Of a stretch of 64,000 nucleotides of DNA, positions 25,630 to 33,373 are shown one piece after another; position 1 is the first letter of the stretch, and each line of letters starts with the position of its first letter. Origin of the DNA: Tautonia marina (GTDB lineage: Bacteria; Planctomycetota; Planctomycetia; Isosphaerales; Isosphaeraceae); NCBI RefSeq assembly GCF_009177065.1, contig NZ_WEZF01000002.1:248001-312000 (forward strand). The letters run 5' to 3'. A program made the translations under genes and the position numbers. The notes below the pieces were generated by a model. That model worked only from the letters and a program-made list of their open reading frames with translations. It was not told the DNA's origin and did not search any database.

Positions 25630-26736
25630 ATGGTTCTGATCAAGCGCATTCATGTTCGAAGTTATGAGATGGGCCTCCTCTTTCGCCGGGGAGAGTTCCA
25701 CGGCCTGCTCGGCGAGGGCACCCACTGGCTGTTCGACCCGCTCGGTCGGATCGAGGCCGAGGTCGTCTCCATGCGGGCTCCTCGGCTCGTGCACGATCGG
25801 CTCGACCTGATTGTCAAGTCCGGTGCTCTGAAGCCTCATGCCGAGGTCATCGACTTGAAGGACGACCGCCGAGCCCTGGTCTGGATCGACGGCCGTTTCT
25901 CCTGTGTGCTCGGACCGGGTCTGTATGCCTACTGGACCGGACCTCGCGACGTGCGGATCGAACTGGTCGACGCCCGCCGGCCTCGCTTCGAGCATGACGA
26001 CCTGAAGATCATCGCCCGGACCCCCGGCGCCGTCGGCTTGCTCGACCTCTGCACGGTCGATCGCAACCATGCCGGCGTCCTGTTCCTCGATGGTCAGTAC
26101 GCCGACACACTCGGCTCGGGGCTCTACGCTTTCTGGCGAGGCTCCGCCGAGGCCCGCGTCGTGGAGGTTGACCTCCGAGAGGCCACGCTCGACCTGACCG
26201 GCCAGGAGATCATGACCGCCGACACGGTCACGCTCCGCCTGAACGCTCAGGTGACCTTCGTCGTCAGCGATCCGAAGCGGGCCGTCTGCGCGGTCGACGA
26301 CCACCGCCAGGCCCTCTACCGCGAGGCGCAGCTGGTCCTTCGTGCCGTCCTTGGCGGCCGAGAGCTCGACACCTTGCTCTCCGACAAGGACAGCGTGGCC
26401 CGGGAGGCCGAGGACCTGCTCCGCGCCCGAGCGTCGAGTCTCGGCCTGGAGGTCCGATCGGCCGGCATCCGCGACCTGATCCTCCCGGGAGAAATGAAGG
26501 ACCTGATGAACAAGGTCACCGAGGCCCGCAAGGCCGCCGAGGCCAATCTCATCACCCGACGCGAGGAAACGGCCGCCCTCCGCAGCCAGGCCAACACCGC
26601 CAAGCTCCTGACCGACCACCCAGCCCTCATGAGGCTCCGCGAGCTTGAGGTTCTGGAACGCATCGCGTCCAACGGCCACCTCAACGTCATCCTCGGCGAG
26701 AAGGGACTCGCCGATCGGGTGGTCAACCTGCTCTGA
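25630..26736 (+). CDS. SPFH/slipin (stomatin-like) protein with repeated N-terminal motif
   Basis: A 368-residue SPFH-domain protein. The SPFH core is at about 185-310 (MTADTVTLRLNAQVTFVVSD, then LVLRAVLGGRELDTLLSDK), followed by a helical tail EARKAAEANLITRREETAALRSQ. No clear membrane helix is present at the N-terminus, unlike typical slipins. Instead, three similar segments at about 10-50, 75-115 and 142-182 share the pattern (R/D)-G-x-F/Y-x3-LG-x-GLYAFW. Such proteins organise membrane microdomains or oligomer cages (family knowledge). The transcript may be controlled by the folded RNA upstream. Confidence 0.8.
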   Translation: MVLIKRIHVRSYEMGLLFRRGEFHGLLGEGTHWLFDPLGRIEAEVVSMRAPRLVHDRLDLIVKSGALKPHAEVIDLKDDRRALVWIDGRFSCVLGPGLYAYWTGPRDVRIELVDARRPRFEHDDLKIIARTPGAVGLLDLCTVDRNHAGVLFLDGQYADTLGSGLYAFWRGSAEARVVEVDLREATLDLTGQEIMTADTVTLRLNAQVTFVVSDPKRAVCAVDDHRQALYREAQLVLRAVLGGRELDTLLSDKDSVAREAEDLLRARASSLGLEVRSAGIRDLILPGEMKDLMNKVTEARKAAEANLITRREETAALRSQANTAKLLTDHPALMRLRELEVLERIASNGHLNVILGEKGLADRVVNLL

Positions 26737-26745
26737 AACCCCACC

Positions 26746-26781
26746 ACGCCCCGCGATGCTCGCGAGCGTATCACGGGGCGT
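26746..26781. terminator. Terminator between convergent genes
   Basis: ACGCCCCG (26746-26753) with CGGGGCGT (26774-26781), extended by GAT/ATC after one mismatch. It lies between the SPFH gene and the VKOR-SPW gene. Confidence 0.7.
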
Positions 26782-26809
26782 CGTTCGTAAAATCCGGGGG
26801 CATGACAGC

Positions 26810-28450
26810 TCACCGGACATAGCTTTCCCACAGACCATACCGCTCGGTCTTCGGACCTCGTGGGATGGACAGCAGGAGGACCGCCAGGCCCGAGAGCGTC
26901 GCACTGAACGCAAAGCCGGTCGTCGCGGCCTCAAGGAACCAGGGGGCGACGGCCACGATCAGGCCTAGCGGGACGTTCAGAAAGCGGCCCATGCGCAACA
27001 CCTCCCCCATGCAGATGACCGAGACGGTCACCATCAGTGCCCCTCCCAGATGGGCAATGTCTGCCGCCGTCGTCTCAATGTCCAGGCGGAAGACCGTCGG
27101 GCTGAAGACCAGCCAGATGCCGAACAAGGCAGCAAGCGCCAGGCCCTTCGGGACGCTCATGCCCCAGATCGAGGCGACGATGACGCTCCCCGGCGTCCTG
27201 GGCAAGGCCACCAATTCCGGCGAACGTTCATCGGCCGTACAGCCCTCTGCGGAGCCGCCCCGCCAGAAAATCCGCCAGAGCGAGCCGCCACGGTCGCCGC
27301 GCCGCTTCGCCTCGACCATGTGCTGGCCCATGGCGACCACCTCGTCGGCCTCCAACGGAATCATCGGGAGCATGATCGCTGCGGCCAGCAGGCAAAGCGT
27401 GCACCAGTGATGCACGGCCACCGGCATCGAGATCATCAGGAAGATATGCGTCAGCCCAAGGGGAATCACAAGGATGCCGAAGAACGTGACCATCCAGGGC
27501 ATCGTCCTCCACCGCGCCGTGCTCCCCATGTACCCCATCAGAAACTCGAAGGTGTAGGAGATCGTGCCCAGCCCCGCGTCAGAGATTGGCCAGGCATGCG
27601 ACATCTTCGAGTTAAGCACCCGACCTGTGCCCTGCGAAAACCCGAAGAACGGGTCCCAGACGTAATCGATATACCCTAGCTGAAAGGCCGCCAGGTAGCG
27701 GGAAACCACCCACCCGGCAGCGCCGAGCACGATCATGATCCAACGCTGGGGCCAGCTCGACGGGTTGTAGCTCCAACCGGGCGGGGTATCGGGCCCCATC
27801 TGCATAAACATGATCATGTTCGGCATGCCCGGAATCAGGATCGTCAGGGCGATCACCAGAGCGCCGACGACCGTGTCGTTCAGGTAGGAGGCCGAGGTCG
27901 GTGCCCAGAAGACGACCGGAGCGAAGGTCATCCAGATGCCGACGACACAGCAGATCCAGAGACTGACCGGCCGGTTCGGCGTCAGGGCCCGCCAGCCGAA
28001 GATGACCAGCAGCAGGCCGCTGATCACATCGCTCCAGGTCATGAGCCAGGCCCGTAGGGCGGTGTGCGTCTCGTCGCTGAACCAGACCCCGCGGCCTCCG
28101 CTGGGGTCGACCCACTGCGGCTCCTTCAGGTAACCGAAGCTCACCGGCGCAAGCATGGTCCAGACCCCGAGGAGGATGAGCGTCCAGGGGATCCAGAGTG
28201 TCTGCCCGTGGTGCATACGGAGCATGCGGAGGCGGTCCTCACGGCTCATGTGGTGGTCGCCGCCGTCGTGGTCGTGCTCCCCACCCCCGTGGTCGTGCTG
28301 GCGCGCCTCTTGCTCGGCCATCGGCCGCGAGACGCCGCGAGTTCCCATACCGCCCTGGGATTCGTGGCCCTCCTCGCCGGAGCCGTCAATGGCCGCGGAA
28401 TCACTGCCGGGCCGTCCCTTCTCGGGGTGAGTTGTTTGATGGTCTGCCAT
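26810..28450 (-). CDS. Multi-pass membrane protein with SPW repeats and a VKOR-like motif
   Basis: A 546-residue membrane protein. The N-terminal 60 residues are His/Asp/Gly-rich (QHDHGGGEHDHDGGDHH), a likely metal-binding tail. About twelve helices follow. The first block has SPW-like IPWTLILLGVWTMLAPVSFGY. In the middle, VHHWCTLCLLAAAIMLP matches the CxxC redox motif of vitamin K epoxide reductase family proteins, which drive disulfide formation. SPW-like units recur at the C-terminus (FGIWLVFSPTVF, VAPWFLEA). A disulfide or quinone-linked role is inferred. The ATG at 28450 follows AGGAGG by 11 bases. Confidence 0.75.
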   Translation of the reverse strand: MADHQTTHPEKGRPGSDSAAIDGSGEEGHESQGGMGTRGVSRPMAEQEARQHDHGGGEHDHDGGDHHMSREDRLRMLRMHHGQTLWIPWTLILLGVWTMLAPVSFGYLKEPQWVDPSGGRGVWFSDETHTALRAWLMTWSDVISGLLLVIFGWRALTPNRPVSLWICCVVGIWMTFAPVVFWAPTSASYLNDTVVGALVIALTILIPGMPNMIMFMQMGPDTPPGWSYNPSSWPQRWIMIVLGAAGWVVSRYLAAFQLGYIDYVWDPFFGFSQGTGRVLNSKMSHAWPISDAGLGTISYTFEFLMGYMGSTARWRTMPWMVTFFGILVIPLGLTHIFLMISMPVAVHHWCTLCLLAAAIMLPMIPLEADEVVAMGQHMVEAKRRGDRGGSLWRIFWRGGSAEGCTADERSPELVALPRTPGSVIVASIWGMSVPKGLALAALFGIWLVFSPTVFRLDIETTAADIAHLGGALMVTVSVICMGEVLRMGRFLNVPLGLIVAVAPWFLEAATTGFAFSATLSGLAVLLLSIPRGPKTERYGLWESYVR

Positions 28451-28739
28451 CGCTCGCCAGTCCTCCTGTCCGAATTCAGCGGCTAGGAATGTGCTCGCCG
28501 CCCTCTCCCGGGGCGTTTGACACGTGCCGAAGGTTGGACTTCTCTGCAGAACCCGGGCCGGACTCAGTACGCATGCCTGCGGTTCCTCGATTCGTTCTCC
28601 GAGGCGGTGCGGCTCACCAGGTACCGGCGACAATGCACCCCATCGAACCGGCAATGATGAGGGAGGACCGAGCAATCCGGCCACTCAGACCCGCTCCGGG
28701 CCGGTCAATGCCCTCGTCTGCCGCTTCCTGCTCTGCTCG
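28451..28739. other. Spacer upstream of the MBL remnant
   Basis: About 290 bases between the VKOR-SPW start and the MBL remnant. It may contain more of the decayed gene, but no frame is convincing. Confidence 0.3.
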
Positions 28740-29075
28740 GCCTCGACGGAGGTCGAGCCGACCGAGATTGAGCACGAGACCAGGGACGATGAGCCCCTAC
28801 CGTGCGGCCTCCGGGCAATCCACGTCCCGGAACATCATGCGGGGCAACTGGCCTTCCTCTGGCCGGAGCACGGCGGCGTGCTGATTGCGGCCGAGACTAC
28901 GCCGATCGCCTTCGGCCTGGCCCTGAGCCCGGGCTCTCAGAACTCGGCCAGGGGGCGGCGGAGCCCGGCGAAGCTCACCGTACTAGAGTTCGAGGCCGCC
29001 TGCTTCGGCCATGGAACGGCCATCCAATCGATGGCCTCGAAACGATTCCGGTGCAAGTCGCCGACCGCCCGGTGA
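28740..29075 (+). pseudogene. Remnant of a metallo-beta-lactamase-fold hydrolase
   Basis: The last 110 codons of an open frame read like the C-terminal half of an MBL-fold hydrolase: LPCGLRAIHVPEHHAGQLAF with a metal-binding His, WPEHGGVLIAAE, then FEAACFGHGTAI with another. The N-terminal half with the HxHxDH metal site is absent; upstream codons in this frame do not look coding, and no other frame supplies it. I read it as a decayed gene rather than a short functional one. Confidence 0.6.
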
Positions 29076-29769
29076 CCTCGGGAGGAGTGAGCGACGGTGT
29101 GTCTCCCTACCGGCACGGCGTGTGACACAAGCTTTGCCGGCGAAGGGGGTTGGGCATCATCGGTGTCGACCTGCCTCGCGGACTCCCCCAGGAGGCGGGA
29201 GATGAGAGATCTCGGTGATCAAAGGACGCCCGCCTCGTCGTTTCTCCCAATCGATCCCGTGTACAGGCGATTGAAGTTGCTGGTCACAGTGGCGAGGGAC
29301 ATGAGAAGGTCATGACATGAAGACCCGGTAGATTACGGCCTCCAGCCTGGATGGGTCGAGCGCAGCCCCATCGAGTTCCCTCGACTGGCTCTTGCAGTTC
29401 GGATCGGTCGACGGATCTCGTCGCCACGCGCAGAGAGGCTGGCAATCCTGACCGAGACTGGGGGCTGAATTCCCGAGCGAGCGAATCCTGGACAAACCAG
29501 TTGGATCCGGCGAGAGATTGGGGGAAGCCAATCGGACCGAGATGAGATGCCGAGATGGAGATTTCGTGCTGTCGAGGATGACAAACCCGAAATTCTTCGG
29601 CTTGCGAACGCGAGATTGGGGGAAGCTGTGTTAAGTGAGACCTGGATCCGAATACGCTGATCCTCCGGCCGGAAACATGATCAAGCATGGCCTCCGGAGA
29701 CTTTAGAAGCCGCACCTTCCGCCGAGGAGGGGTATCGTAAACTCAGGATTCGGCAGGAGTTCAGGTCAG
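29076..29769. other. Gene-poor spacer
   Basis: About 700 bases with no credible gene on either strand. A 14-base word, CGAGATTGGGGGAA, occurs at about 29611 and with one change at about 29513. The region fits decayed DNA next to the MBL remnant. Confidence 0.4.
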
Positions 29770-29843
29770 GGTGGCTGACGGGATTCGAACCCGCGATCTC
29801 CAGATCCACAATCTGGCGCCTTAACCGCTAGGCAACAGCCACC
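29770..29843 (-). tRNA. tRNA-His(GUG), canonical copy
   Basis: On the minus strand, acceptor GTGGCTG pairs fully with CAGCCAC, with encoded G-1 opposite C73. Anticodon stem CCAGA/TCTGG with loop TTGTGGA gives GTG, and the T arm is GCGGG-TTCGAAT-CCCGT. All arms are regular, so this is likely the housekeeping copy. Confidence 0.95.
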
Positions 29844-30122
29844 GTCGAAGTGCTTTGAACTAACATACTGATCCCTTGCCCTCCGAGTCAAGTCAGCACT
29901 CCGGTTCCAGTCGGCCTCAATTGATCGGGATGTACCGGGAACGCAGAGGCGACCGGCAGTGCATTCATGAGGGGATAATCGAGGAAGGTCTCAGCGATTT
30001 ACGCCGATTGCGGCGATGGTCTTGACGAGGCACCGTAGGCTTGCTGGGATGTTGCGATCGGTCGCGTCCGGCGGACAAGTCGCCAGGCCGAGGATCCGTC
30101 GGGAAGCTCCGGGTGTGAGACC

Positions 30123-31148
30123 ATGACAGCGCTTACGATTGGAATCGTCGGCTGCGGCCGAGCCGCCCGGATTCATTCCAGGCGATTACGAGACATCGAA
30201 GCGGTTCGCATTACCGGTTGCGTCGATCCTGAAGTCGAGGCGGCGCGGGCCCTTGCCTCGGAGCTGATCGGCTCCGGCGGTGATCCCGCGTCCATCCAGG
30301 CGTTCTCCGATCATCAACAACTGTTAGCCGATACCCCGCCCGACGTGTTGGCGATCTTCACGCCTCCACGGGCCCACTACCGCCCCGCAATGGACGGGTT
30401 ACAGGCCGGTTGCCATCTCTTTATTGAGAAACCGCTCTCGACCAATACCCAGGAGGCGGTGGATATCGTCAACCTGGCCCGGGGACGTGATCGCGTGGTT
30501 GGCGTTGGGCATCAGTTTCGCCTGGCCCCCAGCTTGATCGAGGCACGCCGCTTGCTGGCCGAGGGAGCCATCGGCCGACTCAGGCTGGTCATGGCTGTCA
30601 TGGCCAACTCGTGGCTCGCCACCCAGCGAGGCCCGGAAGGCAACGCCTGGCGCGTCGATCCGAAGGTTTCCGGAGGCGGCATCATTGCCGACGACGGGGA
30701 CCACCTGCTCGACGCCCTCGTCTGGACGACCGATCGCTCGGTGGCCGAGGTCTCCGCCTTCCAGGATCGTGAGGAACCGGGCCTCGACATCGTCAATGCC
30801 ATTACCCTCCGCCTGGTCGACGGAACTCCGGCCACGCTTGCCATTACCGGCGCCTCGCCCGGCAGCCTGTTCGAAATCACCTATTTTGGTGAAGTCGGCA
30901 CGTTGCGAGCGAATGCCTCAAGCCTTCGACTCGCCGGAGCCGATCCCGAGGCACCTGTGCAAGACCTTCCGTTACACAGCAATCAGACGAGTATTGATGG
31001 CGACTTTATCGACGCGATCCGATCGGGACGGCCTCCCTGCTGCTCAGCCGAGCAGGCAATCGAGACGGTTCGTCTCCAGGAAGCCATCGCCCGATCCGCC
31101 GCTTCTGGCCAGATCATTCGCCTTGCCTCCGGCGACGAAGTGCTCTGA
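30123..31148 (+). CDS. Gfo/Idh/MocA-family oxidoreductase
   Basis: A 341-residue NAD(P)-dependent sugar or inositol dehydrogenase-like enzyme. The nucleotide-binding loop IGIVGCGRAARIH is at 7-19, the family's EKP motif is in FIEKPLSTNTQEAV near 103, and GGGIIADDGDHLLDALVW near 187 holds the catalytic Asp-His region. Planctomycetes carry many paralogues, so the substrate is open. It is a single gene with no partner on the same strand close by. Confidence 0.88.
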   Translation: MTALTIGIVGCGRAARIHSRRLRDIEAVRITGCVDPEVEAARALASELIGSGGDPASIQAFSDHQQLLADTPPDVLAIFTPPRAHYRPAMDGLQAGCHLFIEKPLSTNTQEAVDIVNLARGRDRVVGVGHQFRLAPSLIEARRLLAEGAIGRLRLVMAVMANSWLATQRGPEGNAWRVDPKVSGGGIIADDGDHLLDALVWTTDRSVAEVSAFQDREEPGLDIVNAITLRLVDGTPATLAITGASPGSLFEITYFGEVGTLRANASSLRLAGADPEAPVQDLPLHSNQTSIDGDFIDAIRSGRPPCCSAEQAIETVRLQEAIARSAASGQIIRLASGDEVL

Positions 31149-31329
31149 TTCCGACTCATGGTCCCGGCGGAAGCTGGGCCCTGCTTGACAATCCTTCAGC
31201 ATGAGACTACCAGTATGTCTCCTCCGGCCCAAACTGGTCCGGCGGAGAGCTTTCGGACTCGATATTCCCGCCCCGACCCTTCGGGCCGACCCAATCGGCC
31301 CGAGCCGTCCTGGCAAGAGGACCGACCCC

Positions 31330-31695
31330 ATGTGGGACCTCCCGACCCCGCTCGCCTGCCTCGAGGACGACACGAACTCCGCCCTGCTCCTCGCGGAATG
31401 GGCCGTTGCGGATCCCCTCGCCCGACATCCTGAAGAGGATGACGAGGAAGAGACCGGCGACGACGATCTGGCCGACGACGACGAAGACGACGATTTCGAC
31501 GACGACTTCGACGACGACGAGGATGACGATCTCGACGACGACGAAGACTTCGACGACGACGACGACGACGACGACTTCGACGACGACGACGACCTCGATA
31601 ATCTCGGTGACATCGACCTCGACGATGATGACGACTTCGACGACGACGATGATGACGATCTCGACGAGATTGATGACGACGAGGAAGACCTCTGA
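31330..31695 (+). CDS. Extremely Asp-rich acidic protein
   Basis: A 121-residue protein. After a normal 35-residue start (MWDLPTPLACLEDDTNSALL) almost every residue is Asp or Glu, broken by single Phe, Leu or Ile at semi-regular steps (DDDFDDDFDDDEDDD type). The coding DNA is a GAC/GAT near-microsatellite. The ATG at 31330 has AGAGGA about 9 bases upstream and excludes an Arg-rich leader that does not fit. Such proteins may bind cations or basic proteins; no specific function can be given. Confidence 0.7.
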   Translation: MWDLPTPLACLEDDTNSALLLAEWAVADPLARHPEEDDEEETGDDDLADDDEDDDFDDDFDDDEDDDLDDDEDFDDDDDDDDFDDDDDLDNLGDIDLDDDDDFDDDDDDDLDEIDDDEEDL

Positions 31696-31734
31696 GCAAC
31701 CCTGACGATCGACCTCAACCCATCGTTCGGTTCC

Positions 31735-31773
31735 GGACGGCCCCTCGCTCGGGCCGCCCGACCGTTCGTTTTG
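31735..31773 (+). terminator. Likely terminator after the Asp-rich gene
   Basis: GGACGGCCC pairs with GGGCCGCCC with one mismatch around a 7-base loop, followed by CGACCGTTCGTTTTG. Confidence 0.55.
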
Positions 31774-31898
31774 TCCTTCTTGTCACACGAGGGCTTGGCA
31801 TAACGTGTCTTGGCGTCGTAGTGTAGTAGGCTTGAACGTCCGATCCGAACGCCACGTCGAGTTCGGCCGGCGACCGGACGGGAAGGGAGCGTTGCGCT

Positions 31899-32327
31899 AT
31901 GGCCGCCTCTAATCACTTGCCAGGCAACTCCGACCGCGATCGGCCGTCGTCCGAGACCTCGACCCGATGCCTGCGCGAGCAATCTCAGCGCGATTTTGAG
32001 GTCGAGTTCATCGGGCGCATTCTCGATCGAGATCCCTATTACGTCGATGCGATCCGCGTGCAAGCGAACAACCTCGCTCGTCGGGGCGAGTCCACCCGGG
32101 CCCTCCAGCTCGACCGCCGTCTGACGCGACTGCAACCCGACCGTCCCATCCCCTGGTACAACTTGGCCTGCAGCTACGCGGTCCTCGGCATGATCGATCC
32201 CGCCTTCGACGCGCTGACGCGAGCCGTCGATCTCGGCTACCGCCACTTCCGCCACATGCTTCGTGACCCCGACCTGAAAGCCCTGCGCCAGGATCCTCGG
32301 TTCGCCCGCATTCTTCGTCGCGGTTAA
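31899..32327 (+). CDS. TPR-repeat protein, 142 residues
   Basis: A small cytoplasmic tetratricopeptide-repeat protein. Helical pairs are visible at DAIRVQANNLARRGESTRALQLDRRL (about 48-73) and IPWYNLACSYAVLGMIDPAFDALTRAV (about 84-110), followed by the FRHMLRDPDLKALRQDPRF end that is common in planctomycete TPR proteins. A GGGAG lies before the ATG at 31899. The partner is unknown. It may be co-transcribed with punA, 89 bases downstream. Confidence 0.8.
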   Translation: MAASNHLPGNSDRDRPSSETSTRCLREQSQRDFEVEFIGRILDRDPYYVDAIRVQANNLARRGESTRALQLDRRLTRLQPDRPIPWYNLACSYAVLGMIDPAFDALTRAVDLGYRHFRHMLRDPDLKALRQDPRFARILRRG

Positions 32328-32416
32328 GGCTCTCGCTGCTCGGCCCGACCCACCTTTGGTTTTCCATCCCCCTTCCACCCTTGCTCGGCTCTGAATCGCC
32401 CCGGAACCCTCTTCTG

Positions 32417-33262
32417 ATGCAGTATCACCGCTGGGACGACGTCCAGGAGGCCACAGCCGCCGTTCGATCACAATGGCCCGGCACCGGACGCGTCGGCATC
32501 GTGCTTGGCACCGGCCTCGGTCAGCTTGCGTCTCAGATCAAGGCCGAGGCCACCATCCCGTACGAGGCGATTCCCCACTTCCCCCACCCCACCGGGGTCG
32601 AGAGCCACGCCGGTCGCCTCGTCTGCGGCACCCTCGCCGGGGTTCCGGTCATCGCCATGGAAGGCCGGTTCCACCTGTACGAAGGCTATTCCCCGGCTCA
32701 GGTCACCTTTCCGATCCGGATCCTCAAGGAACTCGGCTGCGAAACCCTCATCGTCTCCAACGCCGCCGGAGGGCTGAATCCCCTACACCGGAAAGGGGAT
32801 CTGGTCGTTATCGATGACCACCTGAACCTTCCCGGCCTGGCCGGCATCAATCCCTTGATCGGCCCGAACGACGACCGCCTCGGCCCCCGATTCCCGGACC
32901 TCATCGAGCCCTACGACCGCGAACTCCAGGACCTCGCCCTCTCGATCGCCCTGGACGAAGGCATCCCCGCTCATCGCGGCGTCTACGTCGGCATCGTCGG
33001 CCCGAACCTGGAAACCCGCGCAGAGTATCGCTACCTCCGGGGGATCGGCGCCGACGTCGTCGGCATGTCCACCGTCGCTGAGGTCCTCGTCGCCGTCCAC
33101 GCCGGCATGAAGATCCTTGGCTTCTCGATCGTCACCGACCTCTGCCTGCCCGACGCCCTCGAACCGGTCAAGATTGAGGAAATCATCGCCGTTGCCAACG
33201 AGGCCGAAGGAAAACTTCGGCGAATTGTCACGAAGGTCATCGAGCGCCTCAACGTTTCCTGA
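32417..33262 (+). CDS. punA: Purine-nucleoside phosphorylase
   Basis: Splits purine nucleosides with phosphate for purine salvage. The 281 residues have GIVLGTGLGQLA near 27 (phosphate loop), HFPHPTGVESHAGRL, the base-binding SNAAGGLNP, and GVYVGIVGPNLETRAEYR with the conserved Glu, then GMSTVAEVLVAVHAG. This is the trimeric PNP-I type. The ATG at 32417 is preferred because the family N-terminus starts there. A long hairpin separates it from ileS. Confidence 0.93.
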   Translation: MQYHRWDDVQEATAAVRSQWPGTGRVGIVLGTGLGQLASQIKAEATIPYEAIPHFPHPTGVESHAGRLVCGTLAGVPVIAMEGRFHLYEGYSPAQVTFPIRILKELGCETLIVSNAAGGLNPLHRKGDLVVIDDHLNLPGLAGINPLIGPNDDRLGPRFPDLIEPYDRELQDLALSIALDEGIPAHRGVYVGIVGPNLETRAEYRYLRGIGADVVGMSTVAEVLVAVHAGMKILGFSIVTDLCLPDALEPVKIEEIIAVANEAEGKLRRIVTKVIERLNVS

Positions 33263-33295
33263 TCCAGTATTCCTCTGGGAGTCGGTTCCCTGTCG

Positions 33296-33347
33296 GGGGA
33301 CGAAGCCCCCTCCTCCATCAAACCTTGGAGGCGGGATCTTCGTCCCC
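33296..33347. repeat. Nested inverted repeat in the ileS leader
   Basis: GGGGACGAAG (33296-33305) pairs with CTTCGTCCCC (33338-33347); inside it CCTCC (33312-33316) pairs with GGAGG (33327-33331). It lies between the punA stop and the ileS start. It could be a terminator, a leader control element or a repeated palindrome. Confidence 0.6.
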
Positions 33348-33373
33348 TGGCGTTTCTCTTGAAACAGACCATC

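Noticed and set aside
25096-26934. Minus-strand frame of 612 codons opposite the SPFH gene
   Set aside because: Antisense shadow; it also runs through a tRNA-like gene and the folded RNA candidate.
31044-32471. Ser/Arg-repeat protein on the minus strand
   Set aside because: It is the complement of the GAC/GAT repeat; the plus strand has the ribosome-binding site and a clean start.
33263-33373. T-box riboswitch before ileS
   Set aside because: No T-box sequence or specifier loop is visible; only a palindrome.
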